From Nostoc mirabile CHAB5784 (lineage in GTDB: Bacteria; Cyanobacteriota; Cyanobacteriia; Cyanobacteriales; Nostocaceae), in assembly GCF_020829645.1 (NCBI RefSeq), contig NZ_JAIVFS010000016.1:62001-126000 (forward strand): DNA of 64,000 nucleotides. The letters are read 5' to 3'. The translations under genes and the position numbers were made by a program. Of the stretch, positions 8,899 to 18,175 are shown piece after piece. Position 1 is the first letter of the stretch. Each line of letters starts with the position of its first letter. The notes under the pieces are model-generated. The model was not told the DNA's origin, did no database searches, and was given only the letters and a program-made list of their open reading frames with translations.

Positions 8899-10767
8899 AT
8901 GTCATGCTACTGTATTAATCCCCTTTGCGATCAACGTCAAAATCCCGACAATATTGAAAACTGTCTCTTTTGTGGCACTTCACTGCTGATTAATGACCGC
9001 ATCCGCTTGATTAAGCCGTTGAGAGCGCTTACTCAAGAATTGTTCACTTATATGGAAGTTTTTGAAGTAGAGGACGCTGGTACTCAGTGGAATCCTGTAC
9101 GTGAGCAGCGAATTATGAAAGTTCTGAGATGGGGATCGCCTAAGATGGTTGAGTTAATAGAGCAAGAAGCTCTAACTTTACAGCTAATTCATCATCCAAG
9201 AATTCCTAAAAGTACCTTAGATGATTTTTTCACCTTTGTTCCTAATGATACTCAACTGACACTGCGTTGTTTAGTTATGGATAAAGTCGAGGGACAGAAC
9301 CTAGAGCAGTGGATAGAATTTAATGAGAAAATTTCACAATCTTTAGTATTAGAATGGTTCAGACAATTAATTGAAATTCTTCATGATATACACCGCTCCA
9401 ATTTTTTTCATCGAGACATTAAACCTTCTAATATAATTCTTCAGCCAAATGGGCAACTGTCATTAATTGATTTTGGGGTGGCGCGACGGGTGACTGATAC
9501 CTATTTAGCAAAAATTAGTGGAAGCGGAGGAACTAATACGGGGAGGGGAGGACGATATGAAATTACGTCTGTAGTCACGCCTGGTTACACTTCACTAGAA
9601 CAAATTGAAGGGCGGGCAGTCCCACAGTCAGATTTTTTTGCTTTAGGTCGGACTCTTGTACATTTAGTCACTGCTACTCCACCTACTGATTTGTCTAAAG
9701 ATACAAAAACAGGGAACTTGCTTTGGAGAGATAAAGCACCGCAGATTGACAAACCTTTTGCTGACTTCATTGATGAGTTAATGGCTTTCTTGCCAGGGCA
9801 GCGTCCACAAACAACTAAAGTAATTTTGCAGCGATTAGAAGAACTGCCTCAGCAGATTAAAAATTATAAATTAGCTAATTCTAAAATAGTTAAATATAGC
9901 AAGCTTGCATTAAGGGGTTTAATAATTGTTGGGGGTATTATTCTGTCTATACCCTTGCTAAGTAACTACTTAGTAACTCAAGGACGAAAGTTAGAAGCAG
10001 CAAATAATTCTCAGGGGGCGCAAGAGGCTTTTGACTGGGCTATTAAAATTAATCCTCAACTTAAGCCTGACGTTTCAGAATTTTATTTTGAGAAGGGGCG
10101 TGGTAGTACTAGTAACCTCGATCTAGCTAAAAAATACTATAAATTAGCAATTAAATATAATAATCAAAATTCGGAAATCTATACTAATTTGGCTGTGGTT
10201 TGCCAACAATTACAGCAATTTGAATGCGTAACTGATAACTATGGAAAGGCAATTGAGCTAGATCCTAATAATTGGCAAGGGCATTACGGACTAGGGACAT
10301 TTTATGATGAGCAAGAAAAAGATGATTTAGCTGAAAAACAGTATCAGTTATCTATAAAAACTAGTAGCCAAGCCATTCTGCCCATCAATAATTTATCGAG
10401 ATTGAAAATTATAAAAGGTGACTATAATGCAGCGATCGCTTTAGCGCAACAAGGTTTACAAAAAGCTAAAGAGCCTGAATTACGGGCTGTTTTGTATAAA
10501 AATTTAGGTTGGGCGCTCTTTGAGCAAAAGGAATATAGCCAAGCAAAGAAATATCTGGAAAAAGCCAAAGAATTAGATATACACAGAACATCTACCCATT
10601 GCTTGTTAGCGCAGGTGCAAGAAGCTCTAGGTGATGTTGATTATGCCTGGATTTCTTGGGAAATTTGTTTGCTAACTGAGTCTAGAGAGCCAGAGGTTTT
10701 CGGTTGGCGGTCGCAAGTATTAGAAAGAATCAGGTTAAAAGATCCTATTCGTCAAAGGGAAGAATGA
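8899..10767 (+). CDS. 4-Cys Ser/Thr protein kinase with transmembrane segment and TPRs
   Basis: 622 residues. A zinc-ribbon-like 4-Cys motif (CYCINPLCDQRQNP...CLFCG, residues 3-26) is typical of cyanobacterial Ser/Thr kinases of the SpkB type. A Hanks-type kinase domain covers about 40-310 with HRDIKPSN as catalytic loop and IDFGVARR as the DFG segment; a Gly-rich insert follows the DFG. One membrane helix (LIIVGGIILSIPLLSNYLV, about 340-360) precedes a run of TPRs (about 370-590). The kinase domain should be cytoplasmic and the TPRs on the other side of the membrane. It probably regulates the secretion/CHAT neighbours by phosphorylation (inference from location). Confidence 0.9.
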   Translation: MSCYCINPLCDQRQNPDNIENCLFCGTSLLINDRIRLIKPLRALTQELFTYMEVFEVEDAGTQWNPVREQRIMKVLRWGSPKMVELIEQEALTLQLIHHPRIPKSTLDDFFTFVPNDTQLTLRCLVMDKVEGQNLEQWIEFNEKISQSLVLEWFRQLIEILHDIHRSNFFHRDIKPSNIILQPNGQLSLIDFGVARRVTDTYLAKISGSGGTNTGRGGRYEITSVVTPGYTSLEQIEGRAVPQSDFFALGRTLVHLVTATPPTDLSKDTKTGNLLWRDKAPQIDKPFADFIDELMAFLPGQRPQTTKVILQRLEELPQQIKNYKLANSKIVKYSKLALRGLIIVGGIILSIPLLSNYLVTQGRKLEAANNSQGAQEAFDWAIKINPQLKPDVSEFYFEKGRGSTSNLDLAKKYYKLAIKYNNQNSEIYTNLAVVCQQLQQFECVTDNYGKAIELDPNNWQGHYGLGTFYDEQEKDDLAEKQYQLSIKTSSQAILPINNLSRLKIIKGDYNAAIALAQQGLQKAKEPELRAVLYKNLGWALFEQKEYSQAKKYLEKAKELDIHRTSTHCLLAQVQEALGDVDYAWISWEICLLTESREPEVFGWRSQVLERIRLKDPIRQREE

Positions 10768-10832
10768 CACTTTATTTTATACCTAAACTTCCTGTATGCT
10801 ATTAACATGCAAGTACTAACATAACAGTTTTA

Positions 10833-11879
10833 ATGTTAATGGCAGATAGGCGAACAGACAAAGTAGGAAAAATAATCTACATTTTCCGAATTTCAATGAT
10901 TGTATCAATAATCCTTTTTTTGGGTTTGAGCAGTGCATGGGGTCGCCAACTTAAATCAATAGGGAGTCGTGAGTGTAAGGCGAATGGTCGAGTTGTTAAT
11001 GCAGGAGATCGTTTTTTGGCAGCAGGTAGTCAACTGTGCCCAGGAGATCGTATTAACCCAGTTAATGGACGCACAGTCAGTGCTTTGTGTTATTTAAACG
11101 GAAAACTTTTAGATTTCAAGCAGAGTAAGATTTTCGATGCCTCTGACGAATGTTCATTGCCTCACAAAAAAGCAAAGCTATGCACAGGACTGAACCCTAG
11201 CGGTTGCAATAATACTAAGAGTCCGCATGAGGATCAGGATATACCAACATTAATTAGTCCCTATGGCAGTTCCATGTTGAGTAGTCGGCCTAAAATATCT
11301 TGGTATGCGGTTTCTAATGCTATTAGCTATACAGTAATTGTGAGTAGCTACGAATTTTATTGGGAGAAAACAGTAGATAAAACTGTTACTACCATGCCTT
11401 ACCCCAAGGAACAAAAAGAGTTAAAACTTGGTAATACGTATAATTTCACTGTAATTGCAAACAAGGATAAATCTCTAGCAAGTTCCGAACCGTTAGTAAT
11501 TATTGTTCTGCCAGAGAAAGAACAAAATGAAATTAAACAAAGAGTCCAGCATATCAATGAATTAAACTTACCGCCAGACGAAGCAGCCATTTTCGATCTA
11601 CATGCTATATATATGTCTAGAAATCTTTTGAATGAAGCGATTGAGGCGTTAGAAGCACGAGTAGCAGCAGGAAGTCAAAATCCTACCCTTTATAGAGTAT
11701 TAGCAGATCGATATTTAGAAGCATGGTTGCCGAATGAAGCGCTTCGTAATTATAATGTGGCAAATGAATTGGCAAAACGTAGTAGAAACTTAGATGAATT
11801 AGCTAAAGTGCAGCAAGGACTAAATTTAGTAGAATCTTACAACCATCCGCCAACAAGAATAAATCCTGCCCAAAAATAA
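10833..11879 (+). CDS. Secreted TPR-containing protein of unknown function
   Basis: 348 residues with an N-terminal hydrophobic signal/anchor (ISMIVSIILFLGLSSAWG). A Cys-containing beta region follows (residues about 45-130), then an FN3-like strand pattern (ISPYGSSMLSSRPKISWYA, about 150-230) and helical TPR-like repeats (about 245-330). The layout resembles envelope proteins that accompany CHAT/TPR and haemagglutinin genes in cyanobacteria. It lies 65 bp after the kinase gene on the same strand, so the two are probably co-transcribed. Its 3' end overlaps the convergent CHAT gene by 43 bp. Confidence 0.65.
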   Translation: MLMADRRTDKVGKIIYIFRISMIVSIILFLGLSSAWGRQLKSIGSRECKANGRVVNAGDRFLAAGSQLCPGDRINPVNGRTVSALCYLNGKLLDFKQSKIFDASDECSLPHKKAKLCTGLNPSGCNNTKSPHEDQDIPTLISPYGSSMLSSRPKISWYAVSNAISYTVIVSSYEFYWEKTVDKTVTTMPYPKEQKELKLGNTYNFTVIANKDKSLASSEPLVIIVLPEKEQNEIKQRVQHINELNLPPDEAAIFDLHAIYMSRNLLNEAIEALEARVAAGSQNPTLYRVLADRYLEAWLPNEALRNYNVANELAKRSRNLDELAKVQQGLNLVESYNHPPTRINPAQK

Positions 11880-14341
11880 GGGTGGCTGTATCTAGAGTCT
11901 GATATTAAATTTAATTGCGCTTGACGCAATGCTTCTGCTTTGGGAACACCATTTTTCAAATTTTTGTAAAATTGTTCCATAAGTAAAGCAGTGGAGTCAG
12001 CATCTACCTTCCATAAAGTTGCCACTGTACTTCTTGCGCCTGCTTGTGCAGCTACTCCAGCAATTCCTAGTGCTGACCTCTTATTGCCTTTGGCGGTCTG
12101 ACAAGCACTTAAAACTAATAATTCAATTCCATCTTCATTGGATCGAGCGCTGAATTTTAGTAGGCTATAAAACTCTAGTGCGTTAATCGCTTTGTCCCAA
12201 GTAAAGAACATTGTTCTTTTAGCTTCAGAGCTAAATTGAGCGTGAGTAGTTAAATGAACAATAGGAGAGTTAAAACTACTCAACTGTTGCCCAAGCGCTT
12301 GGCTAGTAAACTTTTCGTTTAGCAAAACTTTTGAAGAAGAAGTTTGTTGCTTTACATATTCTATCTCCTCTTTCACTTTTGGTAGTGCTTTCATGTTTTC
12401 AAGAACATTTAAAGTCCTAAGACTGGGATTGATTTCAGACAGTCCACCAATTAAAGCTCTTAACTGATCTTTAAGTAAGAGCTTGGGTTGTCGAACTCTA
12501 GAGCCTAAAGTTTGAGCAATACTACAATATTTAAATAAATAATCGTTACCATCATGAAGCAGTCCTATTGGTAAGCTTTGGAAGGATGTATCTAAAGTAA
12601 ACACTAGCGTTCCTGATGAAGGCAAGTATGTTTTTATGGGCGCGATTAGCAAGTCATAGAGTGACCGAGGAAAAGAAAGAATGTCAATTTCAGCGGTAGA
12701 GGACAATCGAAGGGATTGTAAGATTTCTAATAAATTATCAACATTAGTTTTAACTAGCTTAGAGTCAACAGAATGGCTGTGAAGGGAGCCATTAGCCAAC
12801 TGTAAAATTACTTCTACACTTTCATCCAAATCAATTATGTGAACTACTGTCGGAGCGCTAGGCAAGTTTTTAACTTCGTTCAAAGGTATAATGTCAAGAT
12901 TTCCGCACTGGAGAAAATTTTCTAATTGAGCTATTTGCAATCGTTCATTTGTCTGGATTACTCGTTTTAAGTCAGGATTAGGAGAAGCTAAGAGTAATCG
13001 CATATATTCTCGGTATATAGGCTCCACTTTTTCTTGAAAGGAAAATTGTAAATCTGCGTTGTTTGGTAAGAGGTTTTTACGAACTTGAGTAATATTTTCA
13101 ATTGCAGCACCATAAGCTTGAAGGGCTGCTTTAGTTCTTTTTTGCTTTTGGTATAATTTTCCTAATTCCTGTTGCCATTGGTAGGCAATATCTGATGCCC
13201 GAACTGACTGAGCTTGGCTTAAAGCTTGTTCAAAATAGGTTTGTGATTGCTTTGGATTTAATTTACCTAGAGTACCAAAACTTTCTGATTTTAGCCGATG
13301 GTTGTTCGTGCTTTGAGCAGTTCGCAAAGCGCTTTTAGCGTATCCAATGGCTACTGAGTGTAATTGTTGATCTGAGATTTGATTCAGGCTGTTAGCAAAG
13401 TTAAGTTTGGCATAAACAGATTGACTAGCAGGTAATTGAGAAAATGTTGAGGAGTTTTTTAACACTAAGTCAACTGCTGGCTGAATCTGTTGATTAATAC
13501 TAGCGCGAACAGTGGCTAAATTTGTTTTACCTAACCTCACCTCTATCGTCAGCCATTCCTGAAAATCTAATAGTAAATTCAAGTGCTGTAATTGAGATTG
13601 TAATTGTACTTCTTGAGAAGTCGTTGATGAATTATTTATTTGCTGATAAATATCAAGGGACTCTAAGGCTTTTTTTTGAACTAAAAAGCTAGCTTCTTTT
13701 TTGAAACCTGGTTCTTCTATTGAACTATAATTATCTTTTGCTTGTTTGTAAAATGAATTTTCAGTATTTCCCAAAGAGAGCAAAATTCTGCTATGGTCAG
13801 CAGATGAAAGATTTTTAGCAGTTGACAATATTTTTGCCAAAACTATTTTTGATTCATCTAACTTGCCAATTGAGCGCAATACATCTGCCAAGTTATGCCA
13901 CGCAAGCAGATTCAGAGGTGTTGGCTTTTGCTGATCAATTGCTTTCGTCAGTAGTTCTGTTGTAGATTCAGTAGATTGCTCTGAGGGGATGGCGCAAATA
14001 TCGGCATCTGTATCTAACTTCAAAGCTTGTAAAAGTGTAGTACAAGCCCGACGATTTAACCCTAAAGCTTGTAGGGCATAGTTCTGGTTGATTAAACTGC
14101 CTGTAACGCCCTCCTGATAGTGAATTTGACGATAAATTTTTGTGGCTTCTTTCCAGTCTTGAAGTGCTTCTACGGCTCGGCCTTCATCAAAAAACTTTTT
14201 TCCTCTTTGGGTTAATAATCGTGCCTGATTATGTCTTTTATCTGTAGCATAAGCAGGAGCAATAAATGCTTTGTTATTAAACGTAAATAACCCTGCAATG
14301 CTTAGAAAAAAGTATTTAGCCCAATCTCGACGTTTAATCAT
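11837..14341 (-). CDS. CHAT-domain (caspase-like) protein with TPR region, secreted
   Basis: 834 residues. A signal peptide (FFLSIAGLFTFNNKAFIAPAYA) is followed by TPR-like helical repeats over about 35-480 and a C-terminal CHAT domain over about 560-834. The catalytic His is in VHLTTHAQF near residue 699 and the Cys in LSACQTAKG near 746; GIAGVAAQAGARSTVATLW and the closing ILVGGWL are family hallmarks. CHAT proteins are clan CD cysteine proteases. The gene lies 9 bp after the haemagglutinin gene in the same direction, an arrangement often seen with cyanobacterial two-partner secretion, so it may process TpsA or act in the envelope (inference). Confidence 0.9.
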   Translation of the reverse strand: MIKRRDWAKYFFLSIAGLFTFNNKAFIAPAYATDKRHNQARLLTQRGKKFFDEGRAVEALQDWKEATKIYRQIHYQEGVTGSLINQNYALQALGLNRRACTTLLQALKLDTDADICAIPSEQSTESTTELLTKAIDQQKPTPLNLLAWHNLADVLRSIGKLDESKIVLAKILSTAKNLSSADHSRILLSLGNTENSFYKQAKDNYSSIEEPGFKKEASFLVQKKALESLDIYQQINNSSTTSQEVQLQSQLQHLNLLLDFQEWLTIEVRLGKTNLATVRASINQQIQPAVDLVLKNSSTFSQLPASQSVYAKLNFANSLNQISDQQLHSVAIGYAKSALRTAQSTNNHRLKSESFGTLGKLNPKQSQTYFEQALSQAQSVRASDIAYQWQQELGKLYQKQKRTKAALQAYGAAIENITQVRKNLLPNNADLQFSFQEKVEPIYREYMRLLLASPNPDLKRVIQTNERLQIAQLENFLQCGNLDIIPLNEVKNLPSAPTVVHIIDLDESVEVILQLANGSLHSHSVDSKLVKTNVDNLLEILQSLRLSSTAEIDILSFPRSLYDLLIAPIKTYLPSSGTLVFTLDTSFQSLPIGLLHDGNDYLFKYCSIAQTLGSRVRQPKLLLKDQLRALIGGLSEINPSLRTLNVLENMKALPKVKEEIEYVKQQTSSSKVLLNEKFTSQALGQQLSSFNSPIVHLTTHAQFSSEAKRTMFFTWDKAINALEFYSLLKFSARSNEDGIELLVLSACQTAKGNKRSALGIAGVAAQAGARSTVATLWKVDADSTALLMEQFYKNLKNGVPKAEALRQAQLNLISDSRYSHPYFWAGFILVGGWL

Positions 14342-14350
14342 TAATTTTTA

Positions 14351-16963
14351 CTAAAATTGATTCAAACCTACCTTTTTAACTTCGTCGGCACATGGATTAG
14401 CAGACGATGCACTGTTAGCACTGACTGACCCAGAATTTGTTGTCAAAAAAATTCTGCCATCAGATTCTTGTACTACAGCTTGTGCTTCTAATATTTGCGT
14501 AGGCTCTTGATCCCTTGATTTTAGTTTTCCCAAATCATTGCCGGACTGATCTAGAAGAGAGTTGTCTTGCCAAATAGGGTTTTGAGATGGCAGGTTGCTA
14601 GGACTAGGAAATAAACCGTCGTGTCCACTAACAACAAAAGTACTTGCTATTGTGTCCGATCGCCCTTGACAGACTGATGCAATCTTTGTATCTGTTTGAA
14701 CTGCTTCTAGTTCTATCTTGGGTTGCACATTGTTTCCTATTAAAAAGTTAACCTCAACTGTGCCGTTGACACCTCGCTCAGAACTGGCTGTAAATTGGCT
14801 GTTGGCAGAAAGGAAAAGCCCTTTAGTATCGATTTTGATATTACCTCCCCTTCCTTCAAAAGCATTGGCAGTTATGCTACTGTCTCCTAAAGAGAATAAG
14901 TTTTTCGTATTAATAGTTACGTTCCCACCATCACCATCACTACCTTGCTGCCCAGCAGTTGCGGAGATGGTGGCATCTTGTAGTTGTAAAAAATTTGAAT
15001 TGATGTCAATATCACCACCTTGTCCTACAGCAGTGGTTGCAGTAATAGCGCCGGATCTGGCGACGCTGATGCGATTGGCATTTACTTGAAGTGTGCCAGC
15101 GTCGCCAGATCCATCATTTTTGACGCTCAACGATCCGCTATCCATAACATTTAAGCGGCTGGTATTGACAGTTACGCTTCCTGCATCACCAGTGGGGGTT
15201 GGTGGTACGCTGGGGAATCTTGCTCTTAAACTTTCATCTAAAATAGCTGCTGACGACTGTATGGAGCTAGGAAACTTTGAATTTGGATTAACGCCTGAAA
15301 CTTCTATAAAATCAAAAGCATTGATAGTAAGGCTACCGGCATTTCCATAAGATACCGTGGTTGTATTTACAGTTGCTCCATCTCGAATAAATAGTTTTGG
15401 GGTATTAATTTCTAAGTTACCAGCGTTACCACTACCAAAAGTATTAGCCTGAATGAGACTAGGCTCCAGAGAAGAAGATTGTCCTGTTAACTCTATAAAA
15501 TCTTTTGCGCTTACTAAAACATTGCCTCCCTTGCCGTTAGCGAAAGTAAGAGAACCTAAGCTACCTCCATTCCTAATAATGACACTTTCTGATGTTAAAT
15601 TTAAATTGCCACTGCGTCCCGAATATCTAGTGGAAATTGCAGTAATAGTTCCTCTGTTATCTAAAATTAATTCTCCTATCTTTGCAGTTATATCTCCTCC
15701 ATTGCCAGAACTATAGCTGAATGTGTTAATACCACCTAAGCCAGAAGGATTGATAATAGATGGAGTAGAACCAACAATTTTTAAATTGTTGGCATTCACC
15801 GATACTATTCCTCCTGGCGTATCACTAAAAGTAGTGGTGGCTATTTGCGCTCCTTCAATGATAAAATTTTTTGCATTGACTTCAATATTTTCTCCTGGTG
15901 TCTTGCCAAAATTACTAGTAAAAATAGCACTGGTATTAAATTGAGATTCTCCTTTAACTTCTAAAAAATTAGAGGCATTAATAGTGGTTTCTCCATTTTG
16001 CTTAAAACCATAGGTTTGGCTAGCGATCAAGGAGCCATTTAAAACTTTTATCTCACGTCCTTGAATATTAATACTTTTTCCTACACCTTCATTACTTCCA
16101 ACGTAAACTAAAGCGCTTTGTGATAAACTTATGTCTCTAAATATTTGTTTATTTTCATAATTAAAAACCCACTTATTATTATCTGGTTTGATGCCTACGT
16201 TTCCTTGAGCGACGCTTCCTACCTCAATGTTTCCATTTATTGTACTAAGTATTCCTCCTTCTATTGATACGTCTCCTCCTAATAAGGCTAAAGTTTTGCC
16301 AGGATTTACTTGCAAACCATTAGCAAATCTACTGGCATCAAAAGGAAAATTAAAATCGGAGCCTTGAATAGTGTGACCTGCTCCTTGTACTTTAATTGCC
16401 CCAGGATTTATACCAAACTCTAGCCCCCTCGCTATATTTACTTTTAACAAAGGAGAAGATTGAGGGTTTTTAGCACTGAACTCAATTTTATTATCAAATT
16501 TAATGCTATCTGCTGTACTTGCCAAAAATGAGCCGCCAATGTCTAATCGAGCATTTTTACCGAATATAATACCATTGGGATTTATTAAAAATAAATTTGC
16601 TGTCCCATTAGCTCGAATTAATCCATCAATATTGGAAATAGATTTACCTGTCACTCGACTAAAAATGTTCTGAATATTCGGAGTATTATTAAAGTAAGCA
16701 GTGCTACCAGTAGGAATAGAGAAGTCTTTAAAGCTATGAAATAAGGTAGTACCTAATTGAGTTCCATCTTCAATATTACTGATATTTCCCTCTGATTTTA
16801 TTAGAGTGTTATTCGTTAGACTTGCATCTGGAACAATTTGTTGAGCTTCGGACGGGAAAATTGTTGATAAAGAAAAAAATATTGACATTATAGCACTATT
16901 TTTATATTTTTTAAGCATTGCAACACTATTTTTTTGTCCTAGCTTAATCATTGAATTAACCAT
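14351..16963 (-). CDS. Filamentous haemagglutinin N-terminal domain protein (TpsA)
   Basis: About 870 residues from the ATG at 16963. A signal-like segment (SAIMSIFFSLSTIFPSEA) leads into the TPS domain: IVPDASLTNNTLIKSEGN, then NIFSRVTGKSISNIDGLI, LFLINPNGIIFGKNA and GGSFLASTADSI. Repetitive beta-helix sequence (GNAGNLEINTPKLFI-type units) follows. TpsA proteins are exported through a TpsB pore; the partner is probably the gene at 20330. The frame opens further upstream, to 17104, but that extension crosses the IS982 end at 17060 and is not native. The 5' region and promoter have therefore been altered by the insertion. Confidence 0.88.
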   Translation of the reverse strand: MVNSMIKLGQKNSVAMLKKYKNSAIMSIFFSLSTIFPSEAQQIVPDASLTNNTLIKSEGNISNIEDGTQLGTTLFHSFKDFSIPTGSTAYFNNTPNIQNIFSRVTGKSISNIDGLIRANGTANLFLINPNGIIFGKNARLDIGGSFLASTADSIKFDNKIEFSAKNPQSSPLLKVNIARGLEFGINPGAIKVQGAGHTIQGSDFNFPFDASRFANGLQVNPGKTLALLGGDVSIEGGILSTINGNIEVGSVAQGNVGIKPDNNKWVFNYENKQIFRDISLSQSALVYVGSNEGVGKSINIQGREIKVLNGSLIASQTYGFKQNGETTINASNFLEVKGESQFNTSAIFTSNFGKTPGENIEVNAKNFIIEGAQIATTTFSDTPGGIVSVNANNLKIVGSTPSIINPSGLGGINTFSYSSGNGGDITAKIGELILDNRGTITAISTRYSGRSGNLNLTSESVIIRNGGSLGSLTFANGKGGNVLVSAKDFIELTGQSSSLEPSLIQANTFGSGNAGNLEINTPKLFIRDGATVNTTTVSYGNAGSLTINAFDFIEVSGVNPNSKFPSSIQSSAAILDESLRARFPSVPPTPTGDAGSVTVNTSRLNVMDSGSLSVKNDGSGDAGTLQVNANRISVARSGAITATTAVGQGGDIDINSNFLQLQDATISATAGQQGSDGDGGNVTINTKNLFSLGDSSITANAFEGRGGNIKIDTKGLFLSANSQFTASSERGVNGTVEVNFLIGNNVQPKIELEAVQTDTKIASVCQGRSDTIASTFVVSGHDGLFPSPSNLPSQNPIWQDNSLLDQSGNDLGKLKSRDQEPTQILEAQAVVQESDGRIFLTTNSGSVSANSASSANPCADEVKKVGLNQF

Positions 16964-17147
16964 GTTACTACTAATGCTAATGGGATTGTAAATCAACTTT
17001 GGCTCACAAGTAAAAATTGCAGTTTTTAGTTTGAAGCCTATATGATTACTTAGTATATAACCCAAGTTGCCAGTTACAAAATCAGATTGATGAAGTGGTG
17101 TCAAAAAGGCAATAAAATCCCCTCCAGGAATAAAAACGGAAGGGAAG

Positions 17148-17975
17148 ATGCTAAACGAAATAATTACTGTCTATGCTATCATCGATGACTTGCTGAAGGC
17201 GGTTGGGCATGAAGATGATTGTCGTCGAGATATGAAAGATGCAGAAATTATAACAACGGCAGTCTGCGCGGCGATGTTTTTTAATGGGAATCATAGCAAG
17301 GCTTGCAGCTATCTGAAAGACCATAATTTGATACCCAATATGTTAGAAAAGTCACGATTTAACCGACGAATACACGGTATCTCGATGCTGATTAATGATT
17401 TGTTTCATCAAATGGGAATGATTTTCAAAGAAATTAGTGATTGTACCGAATATCTTTTAGACTCATTCCCTGTACCAATTTGTGATAATATCCGTATCTT
17501 TAATGTCAAGTTAATCAACTCAGAGGAGTATCGAGGTTATATAGCATCGAAGAAACGATACTTTTATGGTGTTCGGGTTCAGTTATTAACGACGAAAAAT
17601 GGTATTCCAGTCGAATTTGCGTTTATGCCTGGTAGTGCCAGCGATGTGCGTGCGTTAAATGCGTTACCTTTAAATCTGCCACCTGGTAGTGAAGTTTACG
17701 GTGATTCAGCCTACACCGATTATAGTATTGAGGATGACTTAAAACAAACGAGTCAAATTTCTTTGAAAGTCATGAGGAAAAAGAATTCCAAGCGTCAAGA
17801 CCCACCTTGGAATCAATATATCAAACAACATACTCGGCATTATATCGAAACCGTGTTTAGTGGTATAACTAGTTTTTTCCCAAAATCCATTCATGCAGTT
17901 ACATACCAAGGGTTTTTACTTAAGCTACAAGCATTTATTTTTTCTTTTACTCTTCGACAAGCTTTTAGAGAATGA
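17148..17975 (+). CDS. IS982-family transposase
   Basis: 275 residues, the normal length for IS982 transposases. The DDE-type core is visible: LLDSFPVPICD near residue 103 (first Asp), VYGDSAYTDY near 187 (second Asp), and RHYIETVFSGITSFFPKSIH near 235 (Glu). N-terminal residues are helical and include NGNHSKACSYLKDHN. The gene is intact and fills most of the element, so the copy may still be active. Confidence 0.93.
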   Translation: MLNEIITVYAIIDDLLKAVGHEDDCRRDMKDAEIITTAVCAAMFFNGNHSKACSYLKDHNLIPNMLEKSRFNRRIHGISMLINDLFHQMGMIFKEISDCTEYLLDSFPVPICDNIRIFNVKLINSEEYRGYIASKKRYFYGVRVQLLTTKNGIPVEFAFMPGSASDVRALNALPLNLPPGSEVYGDSAYTDYSIEDDLKQTSQISLKVMRKKNSKRQDPPWNQYIKQHTRHYIETVFSGITSFFPKSIHAVTYQGFLLKLQAFIFSFTLRQAFRE

Positions 17976-18032
17976 GTAACTTATAGAACTTAAAATCATT
18001 TAAGTAAATGAATCCTCAATCAACTCTCAGGT

Positions 18033-18055
18033 GCGGTGACGCGTAGCGTCACCGC
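18033..18055. terminator. Perfect hairpin downstream of the transposase
   Basis: GCGGTGACGC and GCGTCACCGC form 10-bp arms around GTA. It lies inside the IS between the transposase stop and the right end and lacks a T-run. It may limit read-through into the P450 gene or be a REP-like insert. Confidence 0.5.
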
Positions 18056-18175
18056 CACTTTGTTCTACGCGATCGCATAAATTGAGGGATGACTTGCAAA
18101 CCTCAGTCGATAACCCGCAACTTGGGTTATATACTGTATATTCATATATAAATCATTGTAGTAGCTTGATTAATT

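Larger units (their letters stand above)
17060..18127 (+). mobile_element. IS982-family insertion sequence, complete
   Basis: 1068 bp bounded by inverted repeats that begin ACCCAAGTTGC at 17060 and end GCAACTTGGGT at 18127 (11 bp perfect; similarity continues to about 18 bp). A 6-bp target duplication TATATA flanks it at 17054-17059 and 18128-18133. It carries one intact transposase. Ends beginning ACC are usual in the IS982 family. It separates tpsA from the P450 gene, which were divergent neighbours before the insertion. Confidence 0.92.
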
